Shown in pieces: positions 53,025 through 64,000 of a DNA stretch of 64,000 nucleotides. Within the stretch, counting starts at the first letter, position 1. The number at the start of each line of letters is the position of its first letter. This stretch comes from Gliomastix tumulicola (taxonomy: Eukaryota; Ascomycota; Sordariomycetes; Hypocreales; Bionectriaceae): assembly GCA_001599755.1 (NCBI GenBank), contig BCHX01000001.1:5146001-5210000 (forward strand), read 5' to 3'. The position numbers and the translations under genes were made by a program. The notes below the pieces were generated by a model, which saw nothing but the letters and a program-made list of their open reading frames with translations, was not told where the DNA came from and did not search any database.

Positions 53025-54339
53025 ACGGTCCGATGTGTTGAACATGAACACACTTTTCGGGCCGCGGTCTCGACTCATAGACCATAGACTACGAAGTTAC
53101 CATGATTTGGGGATACATGTACGATCTTGATAGATTTGGACGCAAAGGATACACTACGCCTTAATAATTTTCTCTGCATAGCAAGAGCAGAGATACAGCA
53201 CACAAATAGGATCGGAAGGATGGCTGGATGGATGTTTGATTGCATTTGTTGATGTCACAGTCACACGACTCCCACTTGCCCCCGCATATTGGGGTTGCAT
53301 GGCATTAGTCAAGGAAACAAGGATTCCTCAGGGGAGGTCAGGACAGGTATAAGAATGATAAAGATCTGCCCTCCGCAAGAAAGGAGACGGCGAAAATAAT
53401 AAATTCATTCATGACTTTTGGGCTCGTGTGGCATTCGTTTGAAGTGAGCTGAGATGAAAGCTTAAAGCATCACACCCGTCGACCCAGATCAGAAGATGGT
53501 ATTCCTGCATAGCAAGTGAATGAGAAAAGGTATGTTATATGAGTATCCCAGTCGCGGTTTTTCCCCCAGAGATCTTCTACACCACGATGTTGAGGGCGGC
53601 GAGGATCACGCGATGATGAAGAACATGCATGGCTTAGCTGAAGGGCTCTTGACACAGCCCACTGTAGACCGTTAATGTTTGTCTGATCTGCTCGTTGGAA
53701 TGGCTACGGCTCCTAGTATTATATGGGAGTCATTTATTTACTTTCTTGCTGGGCCTTGGCTAATTGTGCGTGAGACGCAGGTCTGGTGTGGATGAGTGAG
53801 GGAGGAGGAAGCTGAGGACTCGAGCACGACTTGGCAGCAGAGGCGTCTTCGGAGCCGGTCAGTTATGGAGTCAATCTCGATACACGTGAAATACCGACTT
53901 CTTTATGGGCGTATTCATGATGGGAACCATATATGTTTGAAAATGAATGAGAAAATGCACGAATGAATGAGTCTCATGTCGCCTCTTGTGAAGCTTCCTC
54001 AGCTGTTGACATGAGATTAGATAAGCTAATCGATAAGCAAGGGGGACGCGCAACTCACGTGCTGAAACCCATTAAACATTTTGGTGGGGCAGCACCGTCA
54101 CGTCACGTCTGGTCGCGTTATCCTGGAAGGGCGTGTCTTAATTACCACCACCACTACTAGTACTTCCCACCCTCTCATACAATTGTAGAACCACAACAAC
54201 AGAGTTGGAGGATCTTCGTGTGTTTCTCTCCTCTTCAATGTCGAATACCTTTTAATCAATCACCATCAATTCCCCTTCGTTTTCTCCCTTCTTCTCTTTT
54301 TCTTCTCATACAGACGCTCTCCTTCACAACGGGCCCATC
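53025..54339. other. Intergenic/promoter region upstream of POL3
   Basis: 1.3 kb between two plus-strand genes. The right half holds MCB-like and CACGT elements before POL3, then a CT-rich leader (54180-54330). No reading frame is convincing. Confidence 0.55.
54046..54118. promoter_or_regulatory. MCB-like and tandem TCACGT elements upstream of POL3
   Basis: ACGCGC at 54046-54051 and TCGCGT (reverse complement ACGCGA) at 54113-54118 share the ACGCG core of MBF sites; between them is TCACGTCACGTC (54098-54109). They lie 220-295 bp before the POL3 ATG. They are degenerate compared with the perfect pairs upstream of POL31 and CENP-I. Confidence 0.35.
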
Positions 54340-57300
54340 ATGGCCTCCGTCCTCCCCCAAAAGCGAGTGCTGGGCGAGTCCCGCAGCCGACAGAACGTGC
54401 CCCCGTCCACGCCGTCCTCCGTGAAGAAGCGCAAGACCGACACCTTCCCTACATCCTCGCCGCTGGCCCAGGCCGCCAGCTTCCGCAGCTCGCAGAATGA
54501 CGGCAAGAACAGCAAGCTGGCCTCGAGCCAGCCCAAGAGCGCCTTCGAGTCCGAGGTCCTCGAGAAGCTGAGCCAGGAGATCTCCACCGCGAAGCAGAAC
54601 AACACGGAGCGGGACCAGGCCTGGGACCGCCCGCCCGTCGAGGACTTCGTGCCCTCGCGCGACAGCCTGTGCTTCCAGTCCATCGAGGCCGAGGAGGGCA
54701 CGCTGCACGGCGGCAGGGCGACGGTGAAGCTGTTCGGCGTGAACGACAAGGGGAACTCGGTGATGCTGCATGTGACGGATTTCAAGCATTATCTGTACGT
54801 GGCGGCGCCTGTGGCGTTCCAGCCGCAGGACTGCGTGGCGTATAAGGCGTATCTGGAGACACAGGTTGCACAGCACCAGCCGGTGATTCACTCCGTGGCG
54901 CTGGCTATGCGGGAGGATATCTACGGCTTCAGGGGGAATGAGCAGAATCCTTTTCTCAAAGTCACGGTGACGGATCCGAAGTTCATTGCCAGGGTGCGGT
55001 CGACGATTGAGGGCGGCAATGCCAACTGGAAGGGGCTGTGGAAAGGTGTTGATGGTGGCATCAGGACGTACGACAACATCCAATACGTGTTGAGGTTCAT
55101 GGTGGACTGCAAGGTAAGGGCTACATGGTTCCTTTCGCTCCAGACTTTGACTAATTGGCGACTTATAGATTCGAGGCATGTCCTGGGTCGAGGCACCCGC
55201 CAACGTGTACAAGTTGATCCCCGAACACAGCCGACAGTCCAACTGCCAGATCGAAGCCGAAGTGAAATACCTGGATCTGATCGCCCACGAACCCGTTGGC
55301 GAATGGGCCAAGATTGCCCCTCTCCGCATCTTGTCGTTCGATATCGAGTGCTGTGGCCGAAAGGGTATCTTTCCGGAGGCGAACCAGGACCCTGTGATCC
55401 AGATCGCCAACATTGTCACGAAATACGGAGAAAAGAAGCCCTTCGTCCGCAATGTCTTCTGTCTGGACACCACCAGTTCCATCGTCGCAACACATATCCT
55501 GGAGTTTCAGAAGGAGGAGAAGATGCTCAGCGAGTGGCAGAAGTTCCTGGTCCGCGTCGACCCCGACATCATCACCGGCTACAACATTGCAAACTTCGAT
55601 TTCCCCTACCTGCTGGATCGTGCTAGGCACCTCAAGGTCGCAGGCTTTGAGTTCTGGTCACGTATCCCTAGCGTTCCGTCTCGGGCCAAGGAGACCAACT
55701 TTTCTAGCAAGCAGATGGGCAACCGCGATACGAAAGCCACCAATACCAACGGCCGTCTGCAGCTCGACCTGCTACAGCTGATTCAACGCGACCATCACCT
55801 GAGAAGTTATACTCTCAACTCTGTGTGCGCGCACTTCCTGGGCGAGCAGAAGGAAGACGTGCACTACACCATGATCACTGAACTTTTCAACGGTACCCCT
55901 GAATCCCGACGTCGTCTCGCGCTGTACTGCTTGAAGGATGCGTACCTTCCTCAGCGACTCCTGGAGAAGCTCTCATGTGTTGAGAACTACACGGAGATGG
56001 CAAGAGTCACGGGTGTTCCCTTTAACTTCCTGTTATCACGAGGGCAGCAGGTCAAGTTCATCAGCCAGCTGTTCCGAAAGGCTCTCGAGCAGAAGCTTGT
56101 CATTCCAAACATCAGGTCTGAGAGTAGCGACGAGCAGTATGAAGGTGCCACGGTTATCGAGCCAACCAGAGGCTTCTACGATGTGCCCATTGCCACGTTG
56201 GATTTCGCATCCCTGTACCCCAGTATCATGCAGGCTCACAACCTGTGCTATACTACGCTGGTCAACAAAGCCGCTATCGATAAGTTGAAACTGGTGAAGG
56301 ATGAGGACTACATCATCACGCCAAACGGAGACACCTTTGTGACAACAAAACAGAGGAAGGGTCTGCTGGCACAGATTCTGGAGGAACTGTTGTCTGCACG
56401 AAAGCAGGCCAAGCGTGAGCTGGCCGTCGAGAAGGATCCCTTCAAGAAGGCCGTGTTGAACGGTCGTCAGCTGGCGTTGAAGATCTCAGCCAACAGTGTG
56501 TACGGTCTGACTGGTGCGACCACGGGCAAGCTGCCATGTCTGGAGATTGCCAGTAGTACCACCAGTTTTGGTCGAACGATGATTGAGAGGACTAAGGAAG
56601 AGGTGGAGAAGAAGTACACGATCGCTAACGGGTACACGCATGACGCCCAGGTCATCTATGGTGACACCGATTCAGTCATGGTCAAGTTCGGCACCAAGGA
56701 CTTAGCAGAGGCCATGAGGCTGGGTGAGGAGGCATCGCAGTATGTGTCGTCCAAGTTCATCAAGCCCATTAAGCTCGAGTTCGAGAAGGTGTACTTCCCG
56801 TACCTGCTCATCAACAAGAAGCGCTACGCCGGCTTATATTGGACGAAGCCGGAGAAGTGGGATAAGATGGATACCAAGGGTATCGAGACTGTGCGTCGAG
56901 ACAATTGCCTGCTTGTGCAGACTGTGATTGAGAAGGTCCTGAGGATGATCCTGATTGATCAGGATGTCCAGGGCGCTCAAGAGTAAGTTCAATCCCCTTT
57001 CTGAGTGTGATGAATAGCTAAAGCTAACTTGTGTCCAGATATGTCAAGGATACCATCGCAGACCTGCTGCAGAACAAAGTAGATATGTCAAAGCTGGTCA
57101 TCACCAAAGCTCTGACCAAGGACGACTACGCAGCCAAGCAAGCACACGTCGAGCTGGCACAGCGTATGAAGAAGCGAGATGCCGGATCAGCACCCAGTTT
57201 AGGAGATCGTGTGGCCTACGTCATGATCCGAGGCGCTGCAGGTGCGAAGAACTTCGAGAAATCGGAGGACCCGATCTACGTTCTTGAGAACAATGTACCC

Positions 57301-57780
57301 ATCGACACCAGGTACTACCTCGACAATCAGCTGGCCAAGCCTCTAGGCCGGATCTTCGAGCCCATCCTCGGCGAGACGAAAGCTCGCTCCCTCCTGACGG
57401 GTGACCATACGCGCACCATCTCCGTCGCCGCACCGACCGTCGGCGGTCTCATGAAGTTCGCAAAGAAGACCCAGACCTGCATGGGCTGCAAGAAGCCCCT
57501 TGTCGGCAAGGAGGAGAGCGCGGGCGCCGTGTGCTCCAACTGCGCGCCCCGCGTCGGCGAGCTGTACAACAAGACGCTCGACCGTGTTTCGGACCTCGAG
57601 GTGCGCTTCGGCCGTCTGTGGACGCAGTGCCAGAGGTGTCAGGGGAGCATGCACTGCGAGGTCATCTGCAGTAGCAAGGACTGCCCTATCTTCTACATGC
57701 GGATGAAGGCGAAGAAGGATCTGGAGGATGCCGGGAAGGAGTTGTCGAGGTTTGATGCTGACCAGGCGGCGATATGGTGA
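54340..57780 (+). CDS. POL3: DNA polymerase delta catalytic subunit (family B), POL3/POLD1
   Basis: Lagging-strand replicase with 3'-5' proofreading. Exons 54340-55113, 55169-56982 and 57039-57780, total 3330 nt, 1109 aa (yeast Pol3 1097). The N-terminus has a basic nuclear-localisation-like SVKKRKTD. Exonuclease motif I is SFDIECCGRKG with Asp316 and Glu318; Exo II is NIANFDFPYLLDRA. Polymerase motifs are DFASLYPSIMQAHNLCYTTL (A), KISANSVYGLTGA (B) and YGDTDSVMVKF (C, Asp757 and Asp759). The C-terminus carries CysA (CMGCKKPL and CSNC) and CysB (C-x2-C-x9-C-x4-C in CQRCQGSMHCEVICSSKDC), the iron-sulphur site that binds the B subunit, which is encoded at 0.5-2.2 kb in this window. All catalytic residues are intact. 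The start at 54340 gives a typical N-terminus. Confidence 0.98.
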
Positions 57781-58480
57781 GGAAGAGCAAGCGAAGATAT
57801 GGAATGGAGGTGACCTTCTGGTCGCTATAATCATGAATGGCGTTTTGGAGCAGATATATCATTATGGTTTATTCATGTCCTGTTTGTCCCTCGAAAGGCA
57901 TGATGTTTAGTTAGATTTTGATCAAGGCTCTCACAACCGAGCTGTATGAAATGAGAACTACTACAATATTACGGAATACGATATCAAAGCTGAAGAGGCG
58001 AGTGAGTGTATCTCACAAACCACCCCGTCTGCCCCGGCTGAACGTCGCCCTAGACGTGGCTGACAACTACGACGCATGGGCATCCCTCTCTTTGGCCATA
58101 GCGGGCTCTGGGGCGAGCGAGTCTTGTGTGTTTTGACTATCCTGGGACCTTTTCCTGTAAGGTCTTGAAGGCATCACGGCTTCATTCAAGGTGGCGTAAA
58201 GATACTGTGTAAATATTCATGGCTCATGTCCAAGTGTAACTACCTAACCCGTGATTTCCCCAGATATCCCAGAACCCAGATAGACAAAAAACTAGAGGCT
58301 TCCATCGCAAGTGTGCCGTTTCAGCTCAGAAGATTCGCTACAACAACGCTTCATCCAAATCACCTCGGCTGAACTCGCTCAATGCGTAAAGAAAATGGTA
58401 TCCATAGAAACGAGATAAACAGAAGAAGAAGAAGAAGAAGAAGAACAAGACGATGCGGCAGTCAAAAGAAAAGGACCATC
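57781..58480. other. Convergent 3' intergenic region
   Basis: 700 bp between the POL3 stop and the stop of the Ser/Arg-rich protein gene. It contains an AGA repeat (58421-58444); otherwise UTR-like, no gene seen. Confidence 0.6.
58421..58444. repeat. (AGA)8 microsatellite
   Basis: About eight AGA units, some 40 bp beyond the stop codon of the minus-strand gene, probably in its 3' UTR. Confidence 0.75.
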
Positions 58481-61175
58481 CTACTCCCAAGTCTTCCACT
58501 CCTTGATCAGCTTCGCAACCTGCTCCTCGACGGTCCGGGCATCGGCCTGGCCCGTCTTATCCATCTTGTCCAACTTCATGAGCTTGGCGTGGATGTCTGC
58601 CTCGACGAGACGCCGCTCGTCGACCTTCTCCTGGAGGTACTTGGGGTCGTTGCGCCGACACGCCTTGCGGAAGACTTCACGCATGCGCGGGGAGTATAGC
58701 TGACAGGCGGCTTCCTTGAGACGCTCGGGCTCGCGGTAGAAGTTGCGCGCGAGCTCGTCGTTGTTCTTGATGCGCGGGCGGACGACCTCGGCGAAGCACT
58801 CCTCGCAGACGGTGAACTGGGGCAGGAACTGCATGGTGTGCCAGTAGCGGTGGCGCACGGGGCTGTCCTCGCGGCACTCGTCGAGGACGCTGAGACGCTC
58901 GACGCGGGACGTGAGCTCGCTGAGGTTGGGCGGTACGTTGGCGCGCAGGGCGCGGTCGGCCGTCGTCTCGAACATGTCGAAGTAGAGGGCGAAGCGCTTG
59001 CGCTGGGGCGCGTAGTGCAGGGCACAGACGCTGTCGACAGGTTCGCGGGCTTCGAGGGGTAGGAAGATGCCCATGAGGCTGGGGAGGAGGACCTCGACTG
59101 TCTTGGCGCACTGAAAGCACACGGTGAAGTTGGGCACCATGCGCCGCTTGTACGGGTCTCTGATGGTGAGCCAATTCCGCGTTGCCGGGCGTGAGCCGGG
59201 ACAGGGCTGGTTGCGAGACGTGCTGATGACGTTGTCGACGGAATGGAAGAGCTGGAGATCAGGCCGCTCGTTCTTAAGGGTGAGCAGCCACGCGATGCGG
59301 TACCACGCCATGGACCCGAAGTCGCAGGACAGAGGCTTGTCTGTCGGACGCAGCATGGGCTGGAACAACGTGCGGAACCTCGAGTTGGCGAAGACACCCT
59401 GGTAGCAGTCGGGGCAGATGTTGATGTCACTGCGCGGCAGCGTGAGCCAGTCCATCTTGCCGGCCACAGGCGTCTTTCGCTGGCATTCGGGGAACCCGGG
59501 GAAGTCGCCGCCAGGGCGGCCCTCGGAGTAGCGTCGATAGGAGCCGATCTCACCATCCACGGGCAATGCGTCCTTGACAGGGTCAAATGAAGGTACAGTC
59601 CATGTTGAGGTCGTAGAAGTGCCATTCGTGGACGAGGGAGGGCTATCGTGGCCGACAGTCTCTGCTATGGGAGGAGGGAAGTGTGGCATGGATGCTGATG
59701 GCGGCTCAGCTGGCATGTGTGCTGTTGAACCACCGGCTGAAGGAGCAAAGTCCTTCATAGGATCGTCATCAGGATACGGCAAGTGCGTCGCGGCCGCGGC
59801 GGTAGCCCCAGCGAGCGGAAACGTGACTGAGGAACGAGGGCCCATGGGAATTCCATCGGCAGTCGTCCCCAAGGGCTTTCCGTGAGGCGGGACAGGTGGA
59901 GGGCGGGAATGAGAGCCCTTCCTGTCAGAATGGTCCCTATCGGACGGCCGAAGCGTCTCAGGCTCCTGATGGATCAGTGTCGAGTTCCTGCGACGACGGC
60001 CTGGCGCCTTGGAGCTGGCCACGCTCTCGTCGCTGGATCGGCTGCCCTCTCGCCTCCTGGCGGGATCACGTGGTTTAGAGGACGATGTCGGGATAGGGGT
60101 GGCATCGTCATCGCGCTTCAAAGACGAGACGCTGTCTCTCGTCCCGCTCCGAATGGGAAGCGAATCCTCCCTCGAGTAGGGCTCACTGGCATTCGACATG
60201 CGACGCCTGGATCTGCGAGACTCCGCGTTTGACTCGGAACGCATGCCTACGACAGGGCTGGGGCTCTTGCGCCGAGGATCGCCATCACGCCGTCGGTCTT
60301 CTGAGCGGGAGTAGTCACTCCGCTGTGATGATCGGGTTGTGCTGGTCGGGACGCCATGGCCATAGTAGCTCTTTTCCCTGCCATCCCTGCCAGATGACCC
60401 AGACTTGGTATAGGCAGGCGACAGCATATCATCCCTGAACTGAGTCGAGGACCGCGCAGAGAACTCGTCCGGACGGGTGCCAACGGCGGAGCGGGTCCTG
60501 TTGTGCTTTCGTGCCCGCTCGGGCTCGTTGCGTGTGTCGATTGGAGGCAGATCCTGTCTGCTCTTGCGTCGGTTCAGAGCAGGGCGCTCGGTCGACAGGT
60601 GCTCGTCGAATACGGGCTCGTATTTGCGACTGCTGTTGGCTGGCTTCGGCTCGTCGACTGGGGGCTCTTGCCTCTGCCGTGGTGGGGACGCGCTGCCACT
60701 CTCCGGTGGCTTGATTTCGTCGCCACCATCCTCGTGGGCTGGGACGATTACGAAGCGACGCTCGGGGTTGTGCTCGTGTACTTCAAGAAGTACAGGGTTT
60801 TGGTCTACATCGCCCCGTGACGGAATCTGGTCGTCGGTCGGGGGAGGGGATGGTCGATACTCCTTTGCCAGCGATTCGGCCTCATCCTCACACAGCGGTG
60901 GCGGCAGAGGTTGAGAGGGAACCTGAGAGGCATGTGGCACTAGGGCTCGATCGTAGTCGTAGTGGTCGTCATAATCGTCGTCTAGACGGAGCCGGGCGGT
61001 TGGAGAGAGAGGTGGCGTGAGATGGCCCGGCGAAGTCCTGACACAAGAGCCTGTTAGAGGGGTCATCAAGCCAAGGCGAGACGATGGCTGCAACATACGG
61101 TGGTATCGACTTGGCGCGTGATGTCTTGAAGTAGCCCGTCTGGAGGAGGGCCTCGATGTTCAGCGGCTCGCTCAT
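58481..61175 (-). CDS. Conserved fungal Ser/Arg-rich protein with CxxC pairs
   Basis: Two exons, 61099-61175 and 58481-61037, total 2634 nt, 877 aa; intron 61 nt (GTATGT to CAG). It begins MSEPLNIEALLQTGYFK, then about 530 residues of disordered sequence rich in Pro, Ser, Arg and Asp, with an SR-like part (SQRSDYSRSEDRRRDGDPRRKSPSP, ESRRSRRRMS). The last 330 residues look folded: a Cys start (GFPECQRKTP), CPDC in DINICPDCYQGVF, CFQC in FTVCFQCAKTVEVLLPSL, and CEEC in FTVCEECFAEVVRPRI, so probably zinc-binding, followed by a helical C-terminus ending VAKLIKEWKTWE. I recall relatives annotated as 'ser/arg-related nuclear matrix protein', a label based on composition. Function unknown; a nuclear role is only suggested by the SR part. 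Confidence 0.8.
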
Positions 61176-62658
61176 CTTGTCTGTCTGGTTGAGGTTCTCA
61201 GCCCCTTGGACGTGGGAACATAGCCCGCCCGCACGGCTGGCCGGCCTTGACGGCTGCTCTGGTGTTCCTGATGGGAGGGTTGGCGGCTGTTGCGCTAGGA
61301 GAGTAAGGCTGCGATAGTGCCGACTAGAAGGCTGAACAACTCCCTAGACTGTCGTCTGCGGTTTGACCTGGTCGATGACGGGCGAAACCTAGAATTACGT
61401 GGCAGACGAGGGGACGCTGTCTGAAGTAGGCCTCTGATCAGGCCGAGGTGGGGTTGGACTTGGCTGGCTGAATTGCAGCAGCGCTTGCTGACGCTGGAGA
61501 CAGGAAGACGACAACGAGTTGAAATTGGACAGAACGCTGTGAGCAGCAGGAGCAGAAGCAAGAACAGATGAAAGTATAGAAAGGCAATGGACTAAGCCAA
61601 GCAAGCAAGCGGCCAAGCAAGCGAAAGACCCTGCTTCCTTCAGGTCCACGGCGCAGGCTCTGGAAGGGTGGAAGGGTGGATCATCATCACATCACGTATG
61701 ACATCGACGCTTGCTTGCTTGCTTGTTTTTGGCGCCCAGGCGAGGTGCCCACTGACGGCGGGACTAGCACTGCTACATCGTGGCTGAAACAACGCACTGT
61801 GTTAGCACCGGGCAATGGATTGGCTATCACAGTGCGGGTGGTGAATCGTCACCTCCCTCTGTTAGACACTCCTGTCCAACACCAATTGTCGCCATCATTC
61901 CAGCAGGCCTTGACCAGCCTGCACGTCAATTAATCCGCACCCTCCCGCCCCAAGAGACCATCGCACAGCCCGTCGATACGCTCCCGATCCTCCTGCAGTT
62001 GGCCCCTGGACGCTTCCACGAGGCTGACCTCATGCAGGATCGGCGCATGTTCGTGTGCCTTGCGGCGCCATGCACATCGCCACCCTGATCAGCAAACCAA
62101 CACCCTGCCAATCCCTCTTGTCCTCTTGGAAACGGGGCGACCGACGGGTTTCGTTTGTTGTGTGTGCAGCCAAGACTATCGCTGCAACCGTGACCGCGCG
62201 TCTCTGTACATGATCGTATTTGCCAGTAGGAAGGTGCAGATTCATGACGGTTGCGCATGATGAGGTTGATTGGTGCTCTGACTCGCTGGGCAGTGCATTG
62301 CATTGACAGACTGAGGTGTGCTGTCCTTTTTCTTACTGCACTGGGGCCATAACAGTGTTGGCGGCACCGCAATGGAGGGTTACATTTTTTGTTTTGATTG
62401 CGCACCTACACACAATGTAATTATAGTGATACACCAGCACCCTGATTCAAGGCTGCTGGACTGGCCCCCCCCTCACAACTTGATGCATCATCGCCAGCTG
62501 GCGCCTAAATTGAGGCACAGAGGACAGGAGTCCTGAGTAAGACGACGCCATTCTGGCTGCCTTCTGGGCCTGCTTGACATTCCACATGCGTCGAGTTCAA
62601 CATGGTGGTAACCCTGACATCAACCGAAGCGGCCCATCCCTTGTCGTGTAGCCACGAC
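61176..62658. other. Intergenic region between two minus-strand genes
   Basis: 1.5 kb holding the promoter of the Ser/Arg-rich protein gene and the 3' flank of PGA2. Short GCTT/AAGC-type repeats occur near 61600-61625 and 61710-61725. No gene seen. Confidence 0.55.
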
Positions 62659-63135
62659 TTAGTCCTCGAGGAACTCCTCGATGTCCCTGTCATCTTCGTC
62701 TGCCTCCGCTTCCTCCTGCTTCCGCTGCTCATTGGCCTCGAGCAGCTGCTTCAGCATCTTCCGCTGCCTCAGCCGCGCCCCGTGACCCCAGTCGCTCGCC
62801 GTGCCCTCGCCCTCGTCGTCCGTGTCGCCAATCTCAACGGGACCCTTCTCCCCGCGCAGCTGGTTCGGCGTGATCTTGGCCTTCTCCTTCTTGTCCTCCT
62901 CCTCCCACTCGGCGATCTTCTTCTTGCCCAGGTACTTCACCGCGTAAGGGCGCAGCAGGAGGTATCCGCCGACAATGATGATGAGGCGTATCCACTGCTG
63001 GATCGTCATGTCGTTGAAGACATTGGACAGGTTGTTGGTGGCGTTCTGCCCGTACTGGAGGAAGCGGTGGGCGACCTTGCCCAGGTCGTTGAGCTGCGGC
63101 TGACCAGCCTGCTCATTGCCAGTTTGTGATGCCAT
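62659..63135 (-). CDS. PGA2: PGA2-like ER trafficking protein
   Basis: Single-exon gene, 158 aa. Family role (yeast Pga2): ER/nuclear-envelope membrane protein needed for maturation of Gas1 and ALP. One membrane helix at about residues 45-62 (TIQQWIRLIIIVGGYLLLRPY), the core of the Trafficking PGA2 family, is followed by YLGKKKIAEWEEEDKKEKAKITPNQLRG-type charged sequence, an acidic TDDEGEG patch, SDWGHGARLRQR and a Glu/Asp-rich coiled-coil-like tail. Length and layout fit the family. Start context GCCATGGCA on the coding strand. Confidence 0.85.
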   Translation of the reverse strand: MASQTGNEQAGQPQLNDLGKVAHRFLQYGQNATNNLSNVFNDMTIQQWIRLIIIVGGYLLLRPYAVKYLGKKKIAEWEEEDKKEKAKITPNQLRGEKGPVEIGDTDDEGEGTASDWGHGARLRQRKMLKQLLEANEQRKQEEAEADEDDRDIEEFLED

Positions 63136-63940
63136 GGCGCGTAGAGTGTGATTTTGTATAGCGAGGAGAGCGCAGCGAAATGAATTGAAGAGCGTTTGAG
63201 GCCTTGTGTGCCGTGACGATAATGTCTGGAGGGAGGAGCAGCACTGAGACAGATCTGTTCAGATGCGCCAGAAGATTCTGCCAGCGGGTCCAGCAGTTTT
63301 AGAACCAGAAGTGACAGCAGGAGCAAAGATCAAGATATGAGGTATATGATGATGTATGTCTCAAGGTCGGATGAGGTGCGGAATGCTTAAATATATAAAT
63401 GTTTGGTATGAGACTTTTAAAGGCTCTTCTTACACACGCGCCACTGCACTGAGATTTTTGACGTAAATCTGATTGATGGATTTCCCCGAAAGTGGACTTT
63501 TCGCCAATTGCCGAATAACGAAGCTTCGACAGCAGCCTTGGCCAGCAAGTTCTAGAACCGGAATTCAAGCCTACAGAGCATTGGGAGATGCAATAATTCA
63601 CTCGTTGCAATACATCATAAGCTTCTTGGCTGGATTATCGGAGCGCTGATTGATCCTGACCTGCACCCTGACAAGAATCGGCTTGGCAGCCATTCCGTCT
63701 CTTCGCGAACTCACGTGACGGCGCTGCCAGGAAGGGGTACGTACCTTCTCCAGCGCAAAAAAAGCTCCAGACAGCTTGTCGAACGACTCGGTAAAATTTT
63801 GGAGATAATCATCCTCATCCATCTCAAGCCCCTTATCTTCTCTCCATCCACCTTCTTTTCCACCCCATTGTCTTATTCCTTTTGCTTCTACTTAAGTTCT
63901 TTGTAATTGAGAGTGATTCTCAGCTTCGGAAAAAAATACA
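63136..63940. other. Divergent intergenic region between PGA2 (-) and the edge gene (+)
   Basis: 805 bp holding both promoters; a CT-rich leader (63830-63900) and an A-rich stretch (63929-63940) precede the next start. A 74-codon minus-strand frame here is not supported. Confidence 0.55.
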
Positions 63941-64000
63941 ATGTCTTCTGCCTTCAGATCTATTGCGCCGTTCGTGCGGACCGCACGACACGGTCTCAAG
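63941..64000 (+). CDS. 5' end of a gene running off the window, presequence-like N-terminus
   Basis: ATG at 63941 in a good context (AATACAATGTCT) opens a frame of 20 codons to the window edge. The residues (MSSAFRSIAPFV, then RTARHGLK) are rich in Arg, Ser and Ala with no acidic residue and would form an amphipathic helix, as mitochondrial targeting presequences do. The product cannot be named from this much. Confidence 0.5.
   Translation, partial: MSSAFRSIAPFVRTARHGLK

Noticed and set aside
63598..63822. 74-aa minus-strand frame before the edge gene
   Set aside because: Short, lies in a divergent promoter region, no domain or conserved pattern.

Overview
This is a gene-dense nuclear segment of a filamentous ascomycete (Pezizomycotina, most likely a Sordariomycete; the class is inferred from the protein repertoire and intron style, not from any search). 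It has protein genes on both strands, short GT-AG introns of about 50-100 nt, full-length fungal housekeeping orthologues, a Zn2Cys6 regulator, and many microsatellites, pyrimidine tracts and poly-C runs between genes. I see no transposon, CRISPR array, operon, rRNA or convincing tRNA.

Layout. 0-6.4 kb: the 3' end of an unrecognised gene, the small subunit of DNA polymerase delta (POL31/POLD2, -), a CAF16-type soluble ABC ATPase (+) and the kinetochore protein CENP-I/Mis6 (-). 6.4-14.6 kb: mostly non-coding, with one GNAT acetyltransferase gene (+) that looks like the C-terminal part of a fungal GH3-GNAT fusion. 14.6-19.5 kb: an intronless tuberin (TSC2) gene (-) with a Rap/Rheb-GAP domain and a polyglutamine tail. 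21.4-24.7 kb: the importin-alpha exporter CSE1 (+, seven exons). 25.4-27.5 kb: a Ser-rich conserved fungal protein (-). 27.5-32.5 kb: a 5 kb gap. 32.5-34.5 kb: a GID7/WDR26-type WD40 protein (-), with an open upstream frame interrupted by one TGA. 37.1-39.5 kb: the dynamin VPS1 (+). 40.3-42.4 kb: a Zn2Cys6 transcription factor (-). 45.3-48.2 kb: two divergent small genes, one with clear nucleotidyltransferase motifs. 48.8-53.0 kb: a small two-helix membrane protein and a true rhomboid protease (both +). 54.3-57.8 kb: the catalytic subunit of DNA polymerase delta (POL3/POLD1, +). 58.5-61.2 kb: a large Ser/Arg-rich protein with CxxC pairs (-). 62.7-63.1 kb: PGA2 (-). 63.9 kb: the first codons of a gene with a presequence-like N-terminus (+).

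How the genes connect. Most are independent housekeeping functions. The best thread is the cell cycle: both named subunits of DNA polymerase delta and a centromere protein are here, and the POL31 and CENP-I promoters each hold a close pair of perfect MluI cell-cycle boxes (ACGCGT), with degenerate versions upstream of POL3. TSC2 (TORC1 inhibition), the GID7-like E3 subunit and VPS1 (vacuole/peroxisome dynamics) all touch nutrient response, but nothing in the sequence shows co-regulation.

Gene models were spliced by hand from GT/AG sites, reading-frame closure and remembered family sequence; every multi-exon total was checked to be a multiple of three. The window shows no evident new multi-gene system. 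The items most worth following are the GH3-less GNAT protein, the interrupted GID7 N-terminus, the MCB pairs and the divergent nucleotidyltransferase-type pair.
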